Source of the DNA: Adineta vaga
Lineage: Eukaryota > Rotifera
Direction: 5' to 3'
Assembly (NCBI GenBank): GCA_021613535.1
Contig: CP075496.1
Coordinates: 7,936,001 to 8,000,000, forward strand
DNA length: 64,000 nt
This document shows, in pieces, positions 1-12,565 of this stretch. Positions within the stretch are counted from its first letter, which is position 1; every line of letters starts with the position of its first letter. Under the pieces are notes generated by a model that was given only the letters and a program-made list of their open reading frames with translations, was not told the DNA's origin and did no database searches. The position numbers and the translations under genes were made by a program.

Positions 1-7
1 AGCCACG

Positions 8-2494
8 ATGTACAATAAAAATTGGTCTTTAAATCAGAATACGTCGACATCTAATGGTTTGTATCATGTCCTTTCCATTTCTTAATTTGTTATTTATTTG
101 GTTTTTCTTAGTCGATTGGAGTGCTCTGGCAGACAGTTGGATGCAACAGAGGGAACAACAAGTACATTGGCAACAAGCACCACCACCACTACCTCCTCCA
201 CCTCCACCTCCTCAATTCTTACTTAATGCTCCACCAATTCCGCCTCCTGGTCCACCTCCAATTGGTATGTCATTTCCACCGTTACCACCATCGCAATTGG
301 GCATCCTTCCACACCATCATCAGCACCAGCTACAGGTTGGTTCAAATACCACTCAGGAAAGTTTCACGATGACAAATATCGAAAGTAAGTCTTCACTTTA
401 ACTCTTCAGCTATATGAAAAGAAGAGACATGAAGACCAATGATAAGCAATGATAACGAACATCTTTAGTTTCTATATTAATTTTATCATTATAATTGAGA
501 TTAAATTTCGTATTTAGATGTGCACTGGAGACCAACACCGCCGCCTGCATTTGTAATGCCAAATGCACCTCTTCAATGGAGACCCAATACAAATCAGAGC
601 CAACCAATTTTTCCTATACAAACAGTTCGTATAACAAAAAAGGTTTTTCTTTGTAGAAAAAGGGAAAGTTTAATTCTTTAGGAAATGGCACCCTCATTTG
701 GCGGTCGAAACTTTTGGCCTCCAGGCAATTCTGTTCAACAAGCTCCTCCACCTCCGGTACCACCACCACCGCTACCACCTGCACCACTACATTCATCTCC
801 GATGCCACCTCCATTCCCTACATCTTCATTTCAACATCCACCTGTTGATAAAAGAATGATGAATTCAAGTTTTAACACATCCATACCATCATTAATGGAT
901 CTTCCTACTTCTTATGCATCCAGTCCTGTACCTCCACCCGTACCTGTTCCTCCTGTATCTATGTTATCAAGTACGTATCAATGAGAAATGAACTTTCTGA
1001 ATTGCTGCTATTTGAATGTTGATACTTTCGTAGATGAATCCACTTCGAGAACAATGCCCGATATTCCCAATAAAAGTAATAAAAACGACAAGCGACGAAA
1101 AATTCCCGCTTGGCTTCGAGATGCATTGGGACAAATGGAAAAAGAGAAAGAGAGAAAGCTGCAAAATACAAGTAATCTTAATAATAATTCAAATCTTTCT
1201 ATAAATGATACATCGTCGGTAAGTGAACTTTTTTTGTGAAAGAGTTCTTTGGATTTATTTTTATGAAATTTTCTTGAAAAAAAAGAAATTTGATGATGAC
1301 GATGATGATGATCATGACGAAGAAGAGGATGATACCAATGAAAAAATAACTCGATTAGACAAGGAATTATCGGCTGTGTTCAATGACGATGACGATGAAG
1401 AAGATCAAGATGAAGACAATGAGGATGAAGATTCAAGTTCGGCATTGATCTCTTCTACACCGATTGTCACTCGTCGAAGTCGCTTTGTGGGTTATTGTGA
1501 TTGGACATTTGAAAAAATAGAACAATGTGTTTATTATCATCTTATTTTCTTCTAACATTTCAAAGGATGATGACAGAACGACTGATCAACAGCTAAACAT
1601 AAGTGCGATTGCAAAACGAATACATTCACCCTCGCCACCATCTTCATCGACGACAACAGCCACTTTGATCGAAGACGATCCAATCGATCAAGAAGAACAA
1701 CTCGTAAGCAATATATTTTCTTTTGAATTTCTCTCACGAATGTTTATTTTAATTTTACAGATGATCAAATTACGTCGTGCTTTAACAGAATTGTTACTTG
1801 AAGTAACAAATGAAGAATTAGCATTACTTGCTAAAGAAGTTTATTTCGATTGTAAAAGTAAATGAACGATTTATCTCTGTATATGCAGTAAGGAATATGT
1901 TTTTTTTAGCGGAATCTTCGACTCCAGTTATACGAAAAGCGTCTGGATTGACAAGTTTAATTCAAAGTATGGAAAAAAAATCATCGATCTGCTTCTTTTA
2001 TTTAGAAAGAAATTCTATTTCATTATAGGCTTTTCGGGAAGTGATTCAGATGATGAAGAAAAACATGTTCAATCAATAATAAATACAACTGTGATATCGA
2101 AAACACCTAATCTAACACCTGTTAAACAAAATACTGGTAAAGAGAGACCGAGAGTGGAAAAATGATTCGAATCAAGTATGTCTCATTTTGTTTAGTGACA
2201 AATAAATCAACAAAATCTCCGAATAAAATTATCGGTGATGATAAAGATACTAAATTAAATAAAAGTAAAACAAAGAAATCGACTCGTGAACGAAGTCGAT
2301 CAACATCTCATGATTCCAAAGATAAAAAACATCATCATAAAAAACATCGTCGTCATTCTTCTTCTTCATCTTCTTCTTCATTATCACCATCTTCGAATCC
2401 TTCTCAATCCTATTCACATAAAAAGAAAAAATCTTCCAATCATAATCATCATTCTGATCATAGAAAATACGATGAACGACGACGAAGACATTAA
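8..2494 (+). CDS. PNISR: PNISR-like arginine/serine-rich splicing-associated protein
   Basis: Homologue of PNISR (SFRS18), a nuclear speckle protein that binds pinin. The gene has several short introns. Exon 1 (8-56) begins with the first ATG and splices at 112 to give VDWSALADSWMQQRE, matching the vertebrate start IDWAALAQAWIAQRE. Two proline-rich exons follow (about 112-384 and 685-970). The conserved block IPAWLRDALGQMEKEKE (about 1107-1150) matches LPAWIREGLEKMEREK. Next come an acidic Asp/Glu run (about 1290-1440) and LTELLLEVTNEELALLAKE (about 1780-1840), matching the family's conserved helix. The protein ends in a Lys/Arg/Ser/His-rich tail (about 2200-2491) typical of SR-like proteins. 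It is shorter than the vertebrate protein because the RS tail is reduced. Family assignment is firm; individual exon edges in the low-complexity parts are less sure. Confidence 0.88.
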
Positions 2495-2628
2495 AAATTT
2501 TCTCTGTGTTTTCTCATCTTTTTTTTTTGTATGATATAATTCAACTTAAAAAAACTAATATTTCGAAAGATTACATCATTCTTTCCTGTTTCTCTCTATA
2601 TCTATTTAAAATCTGTATATTTCTTAAG

Positions 2629-3584
2629 ATGATAACTATATCAATATTATATCGTTGTTTATTAGCAATACTTCTATGTTTTTTGAATTTCACTCAATGG
2701 TTCCATCGATCTATCATTCAATTTATCAGTCGTAATCACTATATTATTAAAGTGAATATTGATGTTACTCGAAATGATCCATCTAATATCAATAATTCTC
2801 AAATGGAGAGCATTCAGTTTAATAAACCAACAGAAGTACTAGCTATCATTGTGAATGAACGTATACCAGATATTGATCTATGGAAATTTATTGTGAATTC
2901 TATCGTCTTTTTTCAAAAATTGAATATTCAACATTTGATTATTTATGATTATGAAGGTAATTACCCTTTTGGTCTAAGCAAAAAGTTATTTCAATTTTCT
3001 TCTAGGTTATATCAAAGCTCGAGAAGCATCTATTATGGCTTATGTTCATACATATGATAAAAAACGTATGTAATAGATTCTTTTCAACTCACTTGTTAAT
3101 CTGTTGATATCTTCAATCATTGTAGTTCAATCATCTCTTCCATTACCAACAATTCATTTCTTATCACTGATAGATTGTAGTCAAACATTAACAAAAGTAG
3201 CTCAAACTCTTTGTCAACAAGTAAAACAAGGTGAAATCGAATCGGATGCAATTAAAATCGAAACAGTTGATCGTTGTTATGCAAGTAAAGAAAATCCATC
3301 TTGAAATCTATTTCAATGACATTTTCATCTAAACAATAGAATTTTCGACTCTTCCGGAAATTAATCTAGCAATCATTATTGGACCTATAAAAAGTTCACT
3401 TGGTTTGCATCCATGGTTAACACGATTAACAGAATTTATGTGAGTCAATCAATTTATTTCTTATTATATTTTTAATATATGAAATTATAGAATGATTGAT
3501 TCCTATAAACAACTTCAAACGACGAATTCATTTTTGAATATCGTTCAACGTTATAATGAAATCGAACAAAGGCAAGGTCGTTAA
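2629..3584 (+). CDS. NUS1: Dehydrodolichyl diphosphate synthase complex subunit NUS1 (Nogo-B receptor)
   Basis: NUS1 is the non-catalytic partner of the cis-prenyltransferase DHDDS. Together they make the dolichol precursor at the ER membrane. The likely start at 2629 opens with a hydrophobic helix (ISILYRCLLAILLCFL) fitting the ER anchor. Five exons keep phase: 2629-about 2957, about 3006-3066, about 3125-3284, about 3340-3438 and about 3491-3584. Family marks are FLSLIDCSQTLTKVA, the block IIIGPIKSSLGLHPWLTRLTEF, and the C-terminal EQRQGR. The last carries the RxG motif that NUS1 needs to stimulate DHDDS, ending one residue from the stop as in animals. PNISR ends 134 bp upstream on the same strand and Ashwin begins about 240 bp downstream. 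Confidence is high; only the start choice is uncertain. Confidence 0.9.
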
Positions 3585-3824
3585 TGGGTTATTTTTTCTT
3601 CGATAAATTAGAATAAGCGGCAAAAAAGAAACAGAAGACATTTAGATTTTCGAAGTGATTTATTTGAATTTTTCAAATGTTCTTTTTATTATTTATCAGA
3701 TTGACTATTAGTTACTGTTTCGTTATTGGTTTTTCTTTGTGATATTCATATGACTCATTTCGAGCATCTGTTTTTGTTATTTGGGATGAAACAAATAAAA
3801 GCAAAAAAAAAACTTTATTTATAG

Positions 3825-4476
3825 ATGAATATTGATTTAACACAGCCAGAAATCTTAACTATTGAGCAGTTACAAACACATTTGATCAAAGTAAATCGAT
3901 GTTCTGTTTTTTATAACTCAAAGATTATTGATCTTGTTTATATATATATATAGTTTATTGGATCTGATATAACTAATGATAAATACGAATTGATTCAACT
4001 GTTTTATAAATACATTGTACCATTACCACAACGAACATTCCGTACGAATCGTTTGGGAACGATACTGACGAATAATCAACAACAATTTGGAAGTAGAAAA
4101 CAACCGATATCATCAGATTCAAAGTAAAAATCACGTTTCTTTGGAAAAATATACTAGTCAAGAACGAACAATGAATCTTTTCTTTTAGAAATACAGAGAA
4201 AATATGCATAATAAAGAGACCATCAGCAGTAGCAGTCGATAGAGTGATTGATAAAAATTCAGGTGAAAAACATGAATCTGATCGTGGGATTTATACAATA
4301 ACGATGCAAAAGTCAGGGAATAAAAATACAGCTCCAATTAAACTAAAACGATCTCCACCAACTATCACAACTGTAAGTAAAACCTATCTTCTATTCAAAA
4401 TCGTTCTTTATTCTTCATTTAGAATGATGAACACGATGTCGCAAAACGAATTAAATTAGATGATACAAATACATGA
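3825..4476 (+). CDS. C2orf49: Ashwin (C2orf49 homologue), tRNA-ligase-complex associated protein
   Basis: Ashwin is a small nuclear protein found with the animal tRNA-splicing ligase complex (RTCB, DDX1, FAM98, CGI-99). Four exons were read in phase: 3825-3890, 3954-4123, 4189-4372 and 4423-4476. The N-terminal helix LTQPEILTIEQLQTHL matches LLHPELLSQEFL of vertebrate Ashwin. The signature ELIQLFYKYIVPLPQRTF matches the family core YVQHAIPLPQRDL. Near the end, APIKLKRSPPT matches TPVKLKRAAP, and AKRIKLDD matches the basic C-terminus. The first intron ends in a TA repeat running directly into the acceptor (about 3939-3953). The ATG at 3825 directly follows a possible acceptor (TTTATAG), so a 5'UTR intron just upstream is possible. 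The protein is shorter than the vertebrate one because the serine-rich middle is reduced. Confidence 0.85.
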
Positions 4477-6747
4477 TTATCATCGGTGCTCCTTTGATAT
4501 GTTGTTGTTGTTTTTTCAATATATTTATATGGTTGGATCTCTAACAAATCCATTGGAAAATAATAAAAAAAAACATCTACTAACATAATTTCATCCAAAT
4601 GATATTCTCTCATCCGGGCAATCGATGTGTACTGACGAATTGAAAAGAAATGTTCACATTCATATTGTGAACTTTTACAACTTTCTTCGGTACATTATTC
4701 TTTTGAAGCAAAATAAACTTCAATGTTCGGAGTACTTTATTCTTCACGTTTTTGAGATTCTTCAAAATTTCTATTTTTATTGTCATGAACAATAAAACTC
4801 AAAAAAAAAAGAAATGAACAACAAACATTCAGAATAATGATTTTAAAATCACTCGAATGAAAAATGAGTATCTGTATAGTGTATCATTTATGATCATTTC
4901 ATATTCAGTCATAAAACATTGTTATTATAATGAACAAAAGCATCAATTACGCGTCATACTGTCTGATCAAACGAGACATAATGTTTGTTCAATAGTTAAT
5001 TATAGTTTTCATATATTTCCACTGAAATTCATCTGATCAAAATGACAAATTTCCTCTAGTCAAATACCTTCTCTTCATTATCAATTCAATCAATTTTGTA
5101 CAGAAAAAAAAAGAATAGACCGATAGACAGACATATAGAAAAAAATTACTTTACGTTTCGAAATCGCTTGCACAACATCTATGCCTTAGAACATATAAAT
5201 TACATCTTATTGCTTTCTATTGATATAATACTTCTTCAAATAAATGCCATCGAATTGAATATCGATCAGAATTCAAAGGAAAAGAATATTAAAAGAAAAC
5301 GTTAATGACCATTTTTTCTCCATCTCTCCAAGTCGAACTTGATTATTTCATGTGCGAGAGAAAAAAAAAGAAACTAAAGACAAATTAGCATCGTTTACTA
5401 ATTTGCATTTATTTATATTAAATGATTACGTCAAAATAAAATCTTATAAGAAAAGATGAGATTATTCTTACATGATAAAAGTAAATTTCATATTATGATT
5501 TATAGTTCAATGAGTTTTTTTTCTCTCTTCTCTATCTGATCATTGATATTCATAGGTAGAAGAAAAATACTTCAACTATACAAATACTCACATGAACAAA
5601 TGCTTAATTAAAGTTTATTTCTCAAGGGAAATCAAAGAAATTCTCGTTTTTTATTAAAGTAACCACCTTCAATTCTTTCTATTTCAAGTAATTCTACACA
5701 TCTCTGACATAACTTTCATTTTAGACATACTTCATTGAGGTAAAAAGGACTAAACACATGTATAATCGCATGATCATCATGATACGCCCTTTGTTCGTCC
5801 TCCGCAATCGGTCATTCGTCTTTTTTTGTTTTCACACGCAAGGTCATCATGAACATGTCATATACCTTGCCATATTTCTTCTTTTTTTTTCGTTTATCAT
5901 CAACTCGTTAATCGACATATTTACGAAATATAGGTATTCATTCTATAGAAGAGACAACTGAGAAAGAGAGCAAGAAATAACAGGATTAATGATATACAAA
6001 TAAAAAAAATAATAATGAAAGGATGATGCATACATGCGAAGCCCTTTACAAGAGACATATGAAGAGAAAAAAAAACTGGTAAGAATATCAATCATCTAAA
6101 ATAATGTAAAAGGTAACTTATACAGCAATAGATTTCGTTTTTATAATGGTATGTTGTTAAGTAAAGAACAAATGAAAACTTTTCAAATAATATATAGACC
6201 CGAAAATGAAAAGGAGAGAGAGACAAAGAATAAAATGATATGATGTATGTGTGTGTGTTACGTCAACCAAAGAGAAAGACCGAAAATGTATAGATGTTCG
6301 AATTCTATAATTGTCCTCTGGTTGCGCCGGTTGTTGTAGACAGTGACATGTCGGTGAGCGACTGTATAATATGAGAGAGATAGACGAAGGAAAAAAGATC
6401 CGTTACGAGCCTAGAGACAAATGTCGAACGAGAAAGAAGAAAAAAATGAAAGAAAGAAAGAACAAATAAGTACATATATCGACAGTTGAACTACTTTCAA
6501 GTGTCATTAGTGAGCGAACGTCACCAATACTATACAGAACAATATATTCAATGATGTGATAGTATGTAGAACTTATATATACACATGTATTTGACTAAAC
6601 GTATATATATATATATATATGTATATGTAAAATCTTACAATTGAAAACTGAGTATCTTTATGAAATACTTTCAAAACATGATTATTGATTAATGAATTAC
6701 CTTTTTTTTTACTTTCTAGATCGAATTCTACTTATTCAATTCAGTTG
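4477..6747. other. Intergenic / 5' leader region
   Basis: No convincing coding exon was seen on either strand in this 2.3 kb. It holds the 3'UTR of Ashwin, many poly-A and poly-T runs, a short TG run near 6246-6258 and a (TA)n tract at about 6602-6620. A strong acceptor (TTTACTTTCTAG) ends at 6719, just before the receptor gene, so at least one upstream exon or a 5'UTR exon of that gene should lie here. I could not identify it. Confidence 0.6.
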
Positions 6748-7993
6748 ATGGCTTGTATTAATGGTTCATTACCTACATTATCTTCACCTATCTTTGTAAC
6801 TGATCTTCCATCATATGGTCTGATTGGTTTAATCATTATTGGTCTTGTCCTCTATTTTGCATATATTCTTACATTTATACGAAATTCACATACATCATCA
6901 TCATCGAATGTCTACATATATTTTACTCAATTTTCACTTTTTACATTATTACTTTCACCAATAACATTTCTTTTTCGACCATCAGCATCAATTAATGTTG
7001 TATGTCCATCTCAAACGTTATCATTACAAATCTTACCTTTTTGTCTCTTACTCGGTTTAAATGTACATTTTATCTATGAATGGTTATTAAAAATAACAAA
7101 TCCTATACGAAAATCGTTTTTAATTGCAATTAGTTCATTTCTTATCTTTTTTCTTGGTGTTTTAATTCAAACAGCGATACTTCTTGTTTGGTTCTACAAT
7201 AATAACAATAATAATCAACAAAATATTGATCAATGTACAAACGAATGTCCTCGACCGTTATTTCTCTGTTCATTATTATTTAATTTTTTTCTTCTTTTTC
7301 TCTATTCAGTTCAATCAAGTATACGGTATCATCTATCTAATCAACAATTAAATTACATTTATTTATTAACAAGTCTTTTTGCTCTATGTGTTACTATAAC
7401 TTGGATTGGTTTATATCTTTTTCTTCCTTTAAAATCCTTATATACATTCTATATGAATACAAATTCAATACTCGCTTATGGAACTTTATTTTTTGCATAT
7501 GCATTTATTGGACCATTTCTTTATGAACAACTGTTTTATCATAATCAGATGACAACAAGTCGAAAAACAAAAGAACATCAAAATCAAGTAAGTGTCTTGT
7601 TGTTGGTTTGTTTATTCCGAGGAGACTTTAGAGAAAAACTGGAAAATATCAAACGCTTTCATTCATTCATTCATTTTTTTCTGGTAGATTAATAGGATGA
7701 CATTTAAATGTTTGTCCTTGACAAAGGAACAGCAACGTGCATTCATGGCTGCATATATTAAACGTAATCTCACAGCTTCATGTGAGAATCTCACCAGCAA
7801 AAATCTTTCATCACCTCAACAATCTAATCCAACACGGCATTCAACATTAAGTGTAGAAAGTTTATGTCCAACATTGATTAGTACAATTTCATCAGAATCT
7901 CCACCAATGATCATTCATGATACATCCAATTGTGGGACATTAACAAGTGAATATTTTCTTTTACCAACATCATCAAATGAAACAAAATCATGA
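6748..7993 (+). CDS. Seven-transmembrane receptor, class C group 5 / Boss-like
   Basis: The protein has seven hydrophobic helices between about 6810 and 7540. The order and spacing resemble the GPRC5/bride-of-sevenless branch of class C GPCRs. Family-like features are a helix ending LGVLIQTAILLVWF before a cysteine-bearing loop (QCTNECPRP), and a TM6 segment ALCVTITWIGLYLFLP resembling the AIWVAWMTLYLF segment of GPRC5 proteins. Two coding exons join in phase: up to 7587 (donor GTAAGT) and from 7688 (acceptor GGTAG). The second encodes a Ser/Thr-rich cytoplasmic tail. The start is uncertain. The reading frame is open back to an acceptor at 6719, and 6748 is simply the first in-frame ATG after it. 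An unseen upstream exon could add an extracellular domain. The class call is moderate; a plasma-membrane 7TM protein is near certain. Confidence 0.6.
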
Positions 7994-8304
7994 AATTTCA
8001 ATAAATAGATCATTGACCGGTGGAGTTTAGAAAAATAAAATAATCCATGAAACCGTTTAACATACATATATATTTTCAAAAAATATTTGTATATATGCAT
8101 ACGTATAAAATAAAATTGTCTGTTGAATGGTAGTGAAGAACAAAAAACAATTGTTTTTGATTTCCGTTTATACTTTATTAAAATTGCTCTTTTTGGAATA
8201 GATGAACTTTTCAAAAACGACAATCTGATATAGTACTGACATGAAGCAATATATGAAAATTAAATATGAAGTATGAAAAAAGAATAGTAATTATTTTCCA
8301 TGAT
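7994..8304. other. Convergent intergenic spacer
   Basis: Shared 3' region between the plus-strand receptor and the minus-strand stomatin gene. AATAAA-like signals occur on the plus strand (near 8000 and 8111). Nothing else was seen. Confidence 0.7.
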
Positions 8305-9699
8305 CTAACGTCCTTGCCTAACTAAAGTAAGTAATTCCACTAGAAATAAAAACGGAAGTTTGTATCAAAAAAATAACTTTGACAACGATGATTTACCTGG
8401 TATAGGAAAAACAATGGTCGAATTTTTCTCAGCAGAGATTTGTGTTAATGTCTGTAAATAACGTAATTGCAATGCGATCGGTGATGTACCGATAACATCA
8501 GCTGCTTCTTTCAATTGTCTTGACGCTTTTTGTTCACCTTCAGCTGCGATAACTTTAGCACGCGCTTCACGACTTGCTTCAGCTTCAGCAGCCATCGAAC
8601 GTTGCATAGATTGAGGAAGTCGAACATCCGTACTAAATATAACATCGATGAATATTTCAATGACAATAGTAAGAAGAAGAAGAAGAAGAAAAAAAGAAAA
8701 AAGAATCAACCTACATTTCAACACGTTCAACTTTGATGCCCCATGGTGAACTTCCTTCATCTAACTGAGCTTCCATCAAATTAGCAATAGCTTCTCGATC
8801 ACTGAGAATATCTTGTAATGTTTTTGTTCCAAGCATATTTCGTAATGTTGTTTGTGCAAGTAATTGAGTAGCGGAATAGACATTATTGACTTTAGTAACG
8901 GATGTTACCTGTGAAAGAATTCGAAAGAAAAAACATGTTTTTACTTTTGCAGTTATGAACTAATAATTCATACTGGATCAACGATACGACTGTAAACAAC
9001 TGCATCGACCGAAACCGTTACTGAATCTCGTGTTAAAACCTAATATAAGATTTTTAAATTGAATATTTTAAAATATAGATAGCAATTACTTCTTGAGGGG
9101 GAACATTGAATGTTGTAGTTCGTAGGTCAACTTTAACCATAGTATCCACACAAGGTAAAATAAAAAATAAACCAGGGCCTTTAGCACCGCCTAAGAAAAA
9201 CTTCTTTTATTTCAATCTATTTTATACTAAACACGAACCTTGTAAAATACGTCCAAGTCGAAAGATAACAGCTCGTTGATATTCTTGAACGACCTAATAG
9301 AAATTTCATATTTAAGTTTTGTTTTCATGAAAGAAATCTCGAAAATACAAACATTGATGCAAAAAAATAATGTAATAGGAAATGTAAGAACAATCAGAAT
9401 GTAAGAAAAAATAATTATAATCCATCCACAGAGATCAAATCCACTTTCATTCGGTTTATCCAATTCATCATTCACTTGAAGAAAAACAAAAAATTTCATT
9501 TTCAATCAGATTAAAAATAAATTTATTATACTTGCGATATTTGTAGCTTGATTATTAGACGGCATTGTCATATTTGTTGGATGAACACGATCTTTAAATA
9601 ATGTAGATTAATTCTTTTTCTTTCTTTTTTTGTATTCTATTACTAACTTCCGTTATGCGATGCGTGAACTTCATCATTGAATGATGTTGTCGTTGCCAT
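8305..9699 (-). CDS. Stomatin / MEC-2-like SPFH domain protein (copy A)
   Basis: A band-7 (SPFH) membrane scaffold protein of the stomatin/podocin/MEC-2 group. These proteins oligomerise on the inner face of the plasma membrane and modulate ion channels. The gene has nine coding exons. In protein order they are 9648-9699, 9532-9591, 9353-9474, 9239-9293, 9090-9190, 8974-9039, 8715-8908, 8397-8632 and 8305-8339. A variable N-tail precedes [18 protein letters not shown], the hairpin membrane insert with its central proline. Then come [17 protein letters not shown] and the SPFH core with [16 protein letters not shown], and the helical segment [19 protein letters not shown]. The C-terminus ends [11 protein letters not shown]. 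Length and domain order are normal for the family. Copy B lies 1.45 kb away in the same orientation and shares its intron positions. Confidence 0.92.
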
Positions 9700-11148
9700 A
9701 TTAATGCTATGATGTCGTATGGAAAATGATTTTTTTTTCTTCGTCTTTTATATCAAATCAAACTGTTTGGTTTCTATGAAGTTTATTTCCCTGCTGACGT
9801 AAATGAATATAAAGTAATGATGACGATGATGATTATGTATACATCAAACGTTTCTTGACATTGGATCCGATTTGAAAAGAAAAAGACTTTATTTGTGTTT
9901 TTTCTAACTTATTCTTCTCTATATTGGACGTTAGAGACGAAGACAGCAGCGCAATTCTTCGTTTTTTTTTGCTACAAATCAATGTTCTTAGCTATATAAA
10001 CTTTTACCGATCGATCTATAATCATACAAGTTAGTAAATAGAAGGAGAGAGAGAGATAGAGAGGAAAAGTTGACCTCGTTCTAGTTTTTCTACTAACGTC
10101 AAAAATCAGTGAAAAGAAAACCGGTTCGAACTTTTTTTAAGGGTATAGATGAAAAATGAAACGTGAATTTATTATTAGTTATGTTTGTAAAAGGAACGAC
10201 AAATATTTTTACCTTATTAGTAATGTATTTGTTTGAAGAAAATGAAAGAAAAAAAACGATTTTTATGAGAAAAAAATTTGCGCATAAATCTGTAAGATTC
10301 AGATTGATGTTGCACATTTTCACACTTATTGAAACAATGTGTGAGTTATTAATCACGGGACACTTGTTTTTTTGATAGAATGCAAAAATCTATTTCAAAA
10401 CAAAATTCAATGAACGTATTCATCGAAATTATAATTAGTAATCGTGAATACAAGTATGTGTATCCTAACGACAGTCATAGATTGAAGACAGAGTCAATAA
10501 TTACTTTTTTCGTTGCAAAATAAGAAAAAGAAACTAAATTTTGAAAGTTTCGATTGAAAGACAGTTCCAATTAATACCAGTATCTGTCTATAATGCATGA
10601 TTACATTCTGTCAAGAATAATGCGAGAAATCTTTATTCAGTTGAATTAATTTGTAAAAAGACATCTTCTTAAACATGTCGCCTATTTCTTTCTCAGCACG
10701 CGAATAGTAAGTATGAAATTAATACGCATACTATGCAGCTATGAGCTATATCAGTCATTCTCATGCATATATTCATCGATATATAACGGTTTTAACAGAT
10801 CTCTTTTATGATATTAATCTAGTTTATTTTAATCAAGGCTGACTTCAGTACAACCATGTAACACTTTTGGATGCTTCTCAAAGTTATTGCATTTTCTCCG
10901 GTACAAGTATTATACTTATCATACTGTCAACATCTTCCTTGTTTACAAATCATTCATCAAAATATACTATTAACTCGCATCAATCAAAATGATTTTCAAT
11001 CAGCATAGAGTATATTTGTATTGTATATCAATCATTTTGGTAATATCAAACAAACAAGAAAAAAAGCCATATAGAGTAAATTTATAAAAAAAAAAAAGAC
11101 GACACATTTATATATGTAATATCCCTCTTTTGTAATACCAATAATTTT
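9700..11148. other. Spacer between tandem stomatin genes
   Basis: No supported exon. It contains the presumed promoter of copy A, including a GA run at about 10045-10062 and AT-rich low-complexity sequence. The two overlapping ORFs around 10099-10375 look like chance. Confidence 0.6.
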
Positions 11149-12565
11149 TTAAGAACGTTTCACAAGACTGAGTAATTCGACTAGAAATAGAACAGAAATT
11201 TAAATGAAAAGAATAATTTAAAAAAGAATAGCATACCAGGTATGGGAAAAACAATGGTCGAATTCTTTTCTGCAGAAATATGTGTTAAAGTTTGTAGATA
11301 ACGTAATTGTAAAGCAATTGGTGATTCCGCAATAACATCAGCTGCTTCTTTCAATTGTCTTGATGCCTTTTGTTCACCTTCAGCTGCGATAACTTTAGCA
11401 CGTGCTTCACGACTTGCTTCAGCTTCAGCGGCCATTGAACGTTGCATAGATTGAGGAAGTCGAACATCCTTACTAAAATGAAAAGTAAACTGTTGAAATT
11501 ATCGAAAATTATTTCGTAAGACTTACATTTCAACACGTTCTACTTTAACACCCCATGGGTCAGTTCCTTCATCCAGATGACTTTGCATACTATGGGCAAT
11601 CAATTCACGATCAGTAAGAATTTCTTGAAGTGATTTGGTACCAAGAATGTTTCGTAAAGTTGTTTGAGCAAGCAATTGTGTTGCATACTGTGTATCTTTA
11701 ACATTTGTGACACTAATGACCTGCAAACAAGAAAGAAATCGGCTAGTTTTAATCAGTAATAAATTTCTTTTATAGAATTTACCGGATTGAAAACACGACT
11801 GTAAACGACAGCGTCAACAGAGACCGTTACTGAATCACGTGTTAATACCTATAAATAACAGCGAAATGGATAAACTAAAAACTCATAGATGATAGAGCAG
11901 GTACTTCTTGAGGTGGAACATTGAATGTTGCTGTTCGCAAATCAACTTTAATGATTGTATCAACACATGGTAAGATGAAAAATAAACCAGGACCTTTTGC
12001 ACCACCTGAATAAATGAAATATATACATTAATTCTTTAGAAATATTTTATAATGACATATGCTTTTTTTTACAAATACTGCCTGAGGAAATTAACATCTC
12101 AATAAGAAAAAAATTTTCTCTATATACCCGGTAAAATACGACCAAGACGAAGAATAACAGCTCGTTCATATTCTTGAACAACCTATATGTACATAATATG
12201 GATATTAAACGTTAATGAATATTTATAATCAAACTTTGACGCAAAGACATAATGAGAAAGGAACTGTGATTGCAACCAAGATATATGAAAGAATAACCAA
12301 TACCCATCCACAAACACCGATACCTTCATTGGGTGATTGACGAGGATCATCGGTTCCTTTATAAAACATGGAGTAAAATTTAAACTATTTTAAAATTTGA
12401 TTTTTTACCTGAAATGGGCATAGTCATTTGACGCGCAGGAAGAGTTCGAGCTGAAAATATAGATCAGTTCTAGTTCGTTTTTACACGTGTAAAATATGAT
12501 TAGAAAAACATACTTTCTGCCGCGAATGGATGACTTTCATCTTTATAGGACGATGTAGTTGCCAT
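11149..12565 (-). CDS. Stomatin / MEC-2-like SPFH domain protein (copy B)
   Basis: Tandem paralogue of the gene at 8305-9699, with the same exon plan. The first ATG (12563-12565) opens [11 protein letters not shown]. The membrane hairpin follows [16 protein letters not shown], then [32 protein letters not shown], and the nearly invariant block [16 protein letters not shown]. The last exon is tiny and encodes [10 protein letters not shown] followed by TAA. The SPFH core is close to identical to copy A, while the N-tail (about 40 residues), the membrane segment and the last few residues differ. Duplication was therefore followed by divergence of the termini, which in this family set membrane targeting and partner binding. 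No break is visible. Which vertebrate stomatin-family member it corresponds to cannot be decided by eye. Confidence 0.92.

Noticed and set aside
5096-5961. Two plus-strand ORFs (5096-5305 and 5758-5961), considered as upstream exons of the 7TM gene
   Set aside because: Low-complexity composition, no donor in the required phase, and no recognisable extracellular domain.
10099-10375. Overlapping ORFs on both strands between the stomatins
   Set aside because: Mirror images of the same AT-rich stretch, with no splice signals or homology.
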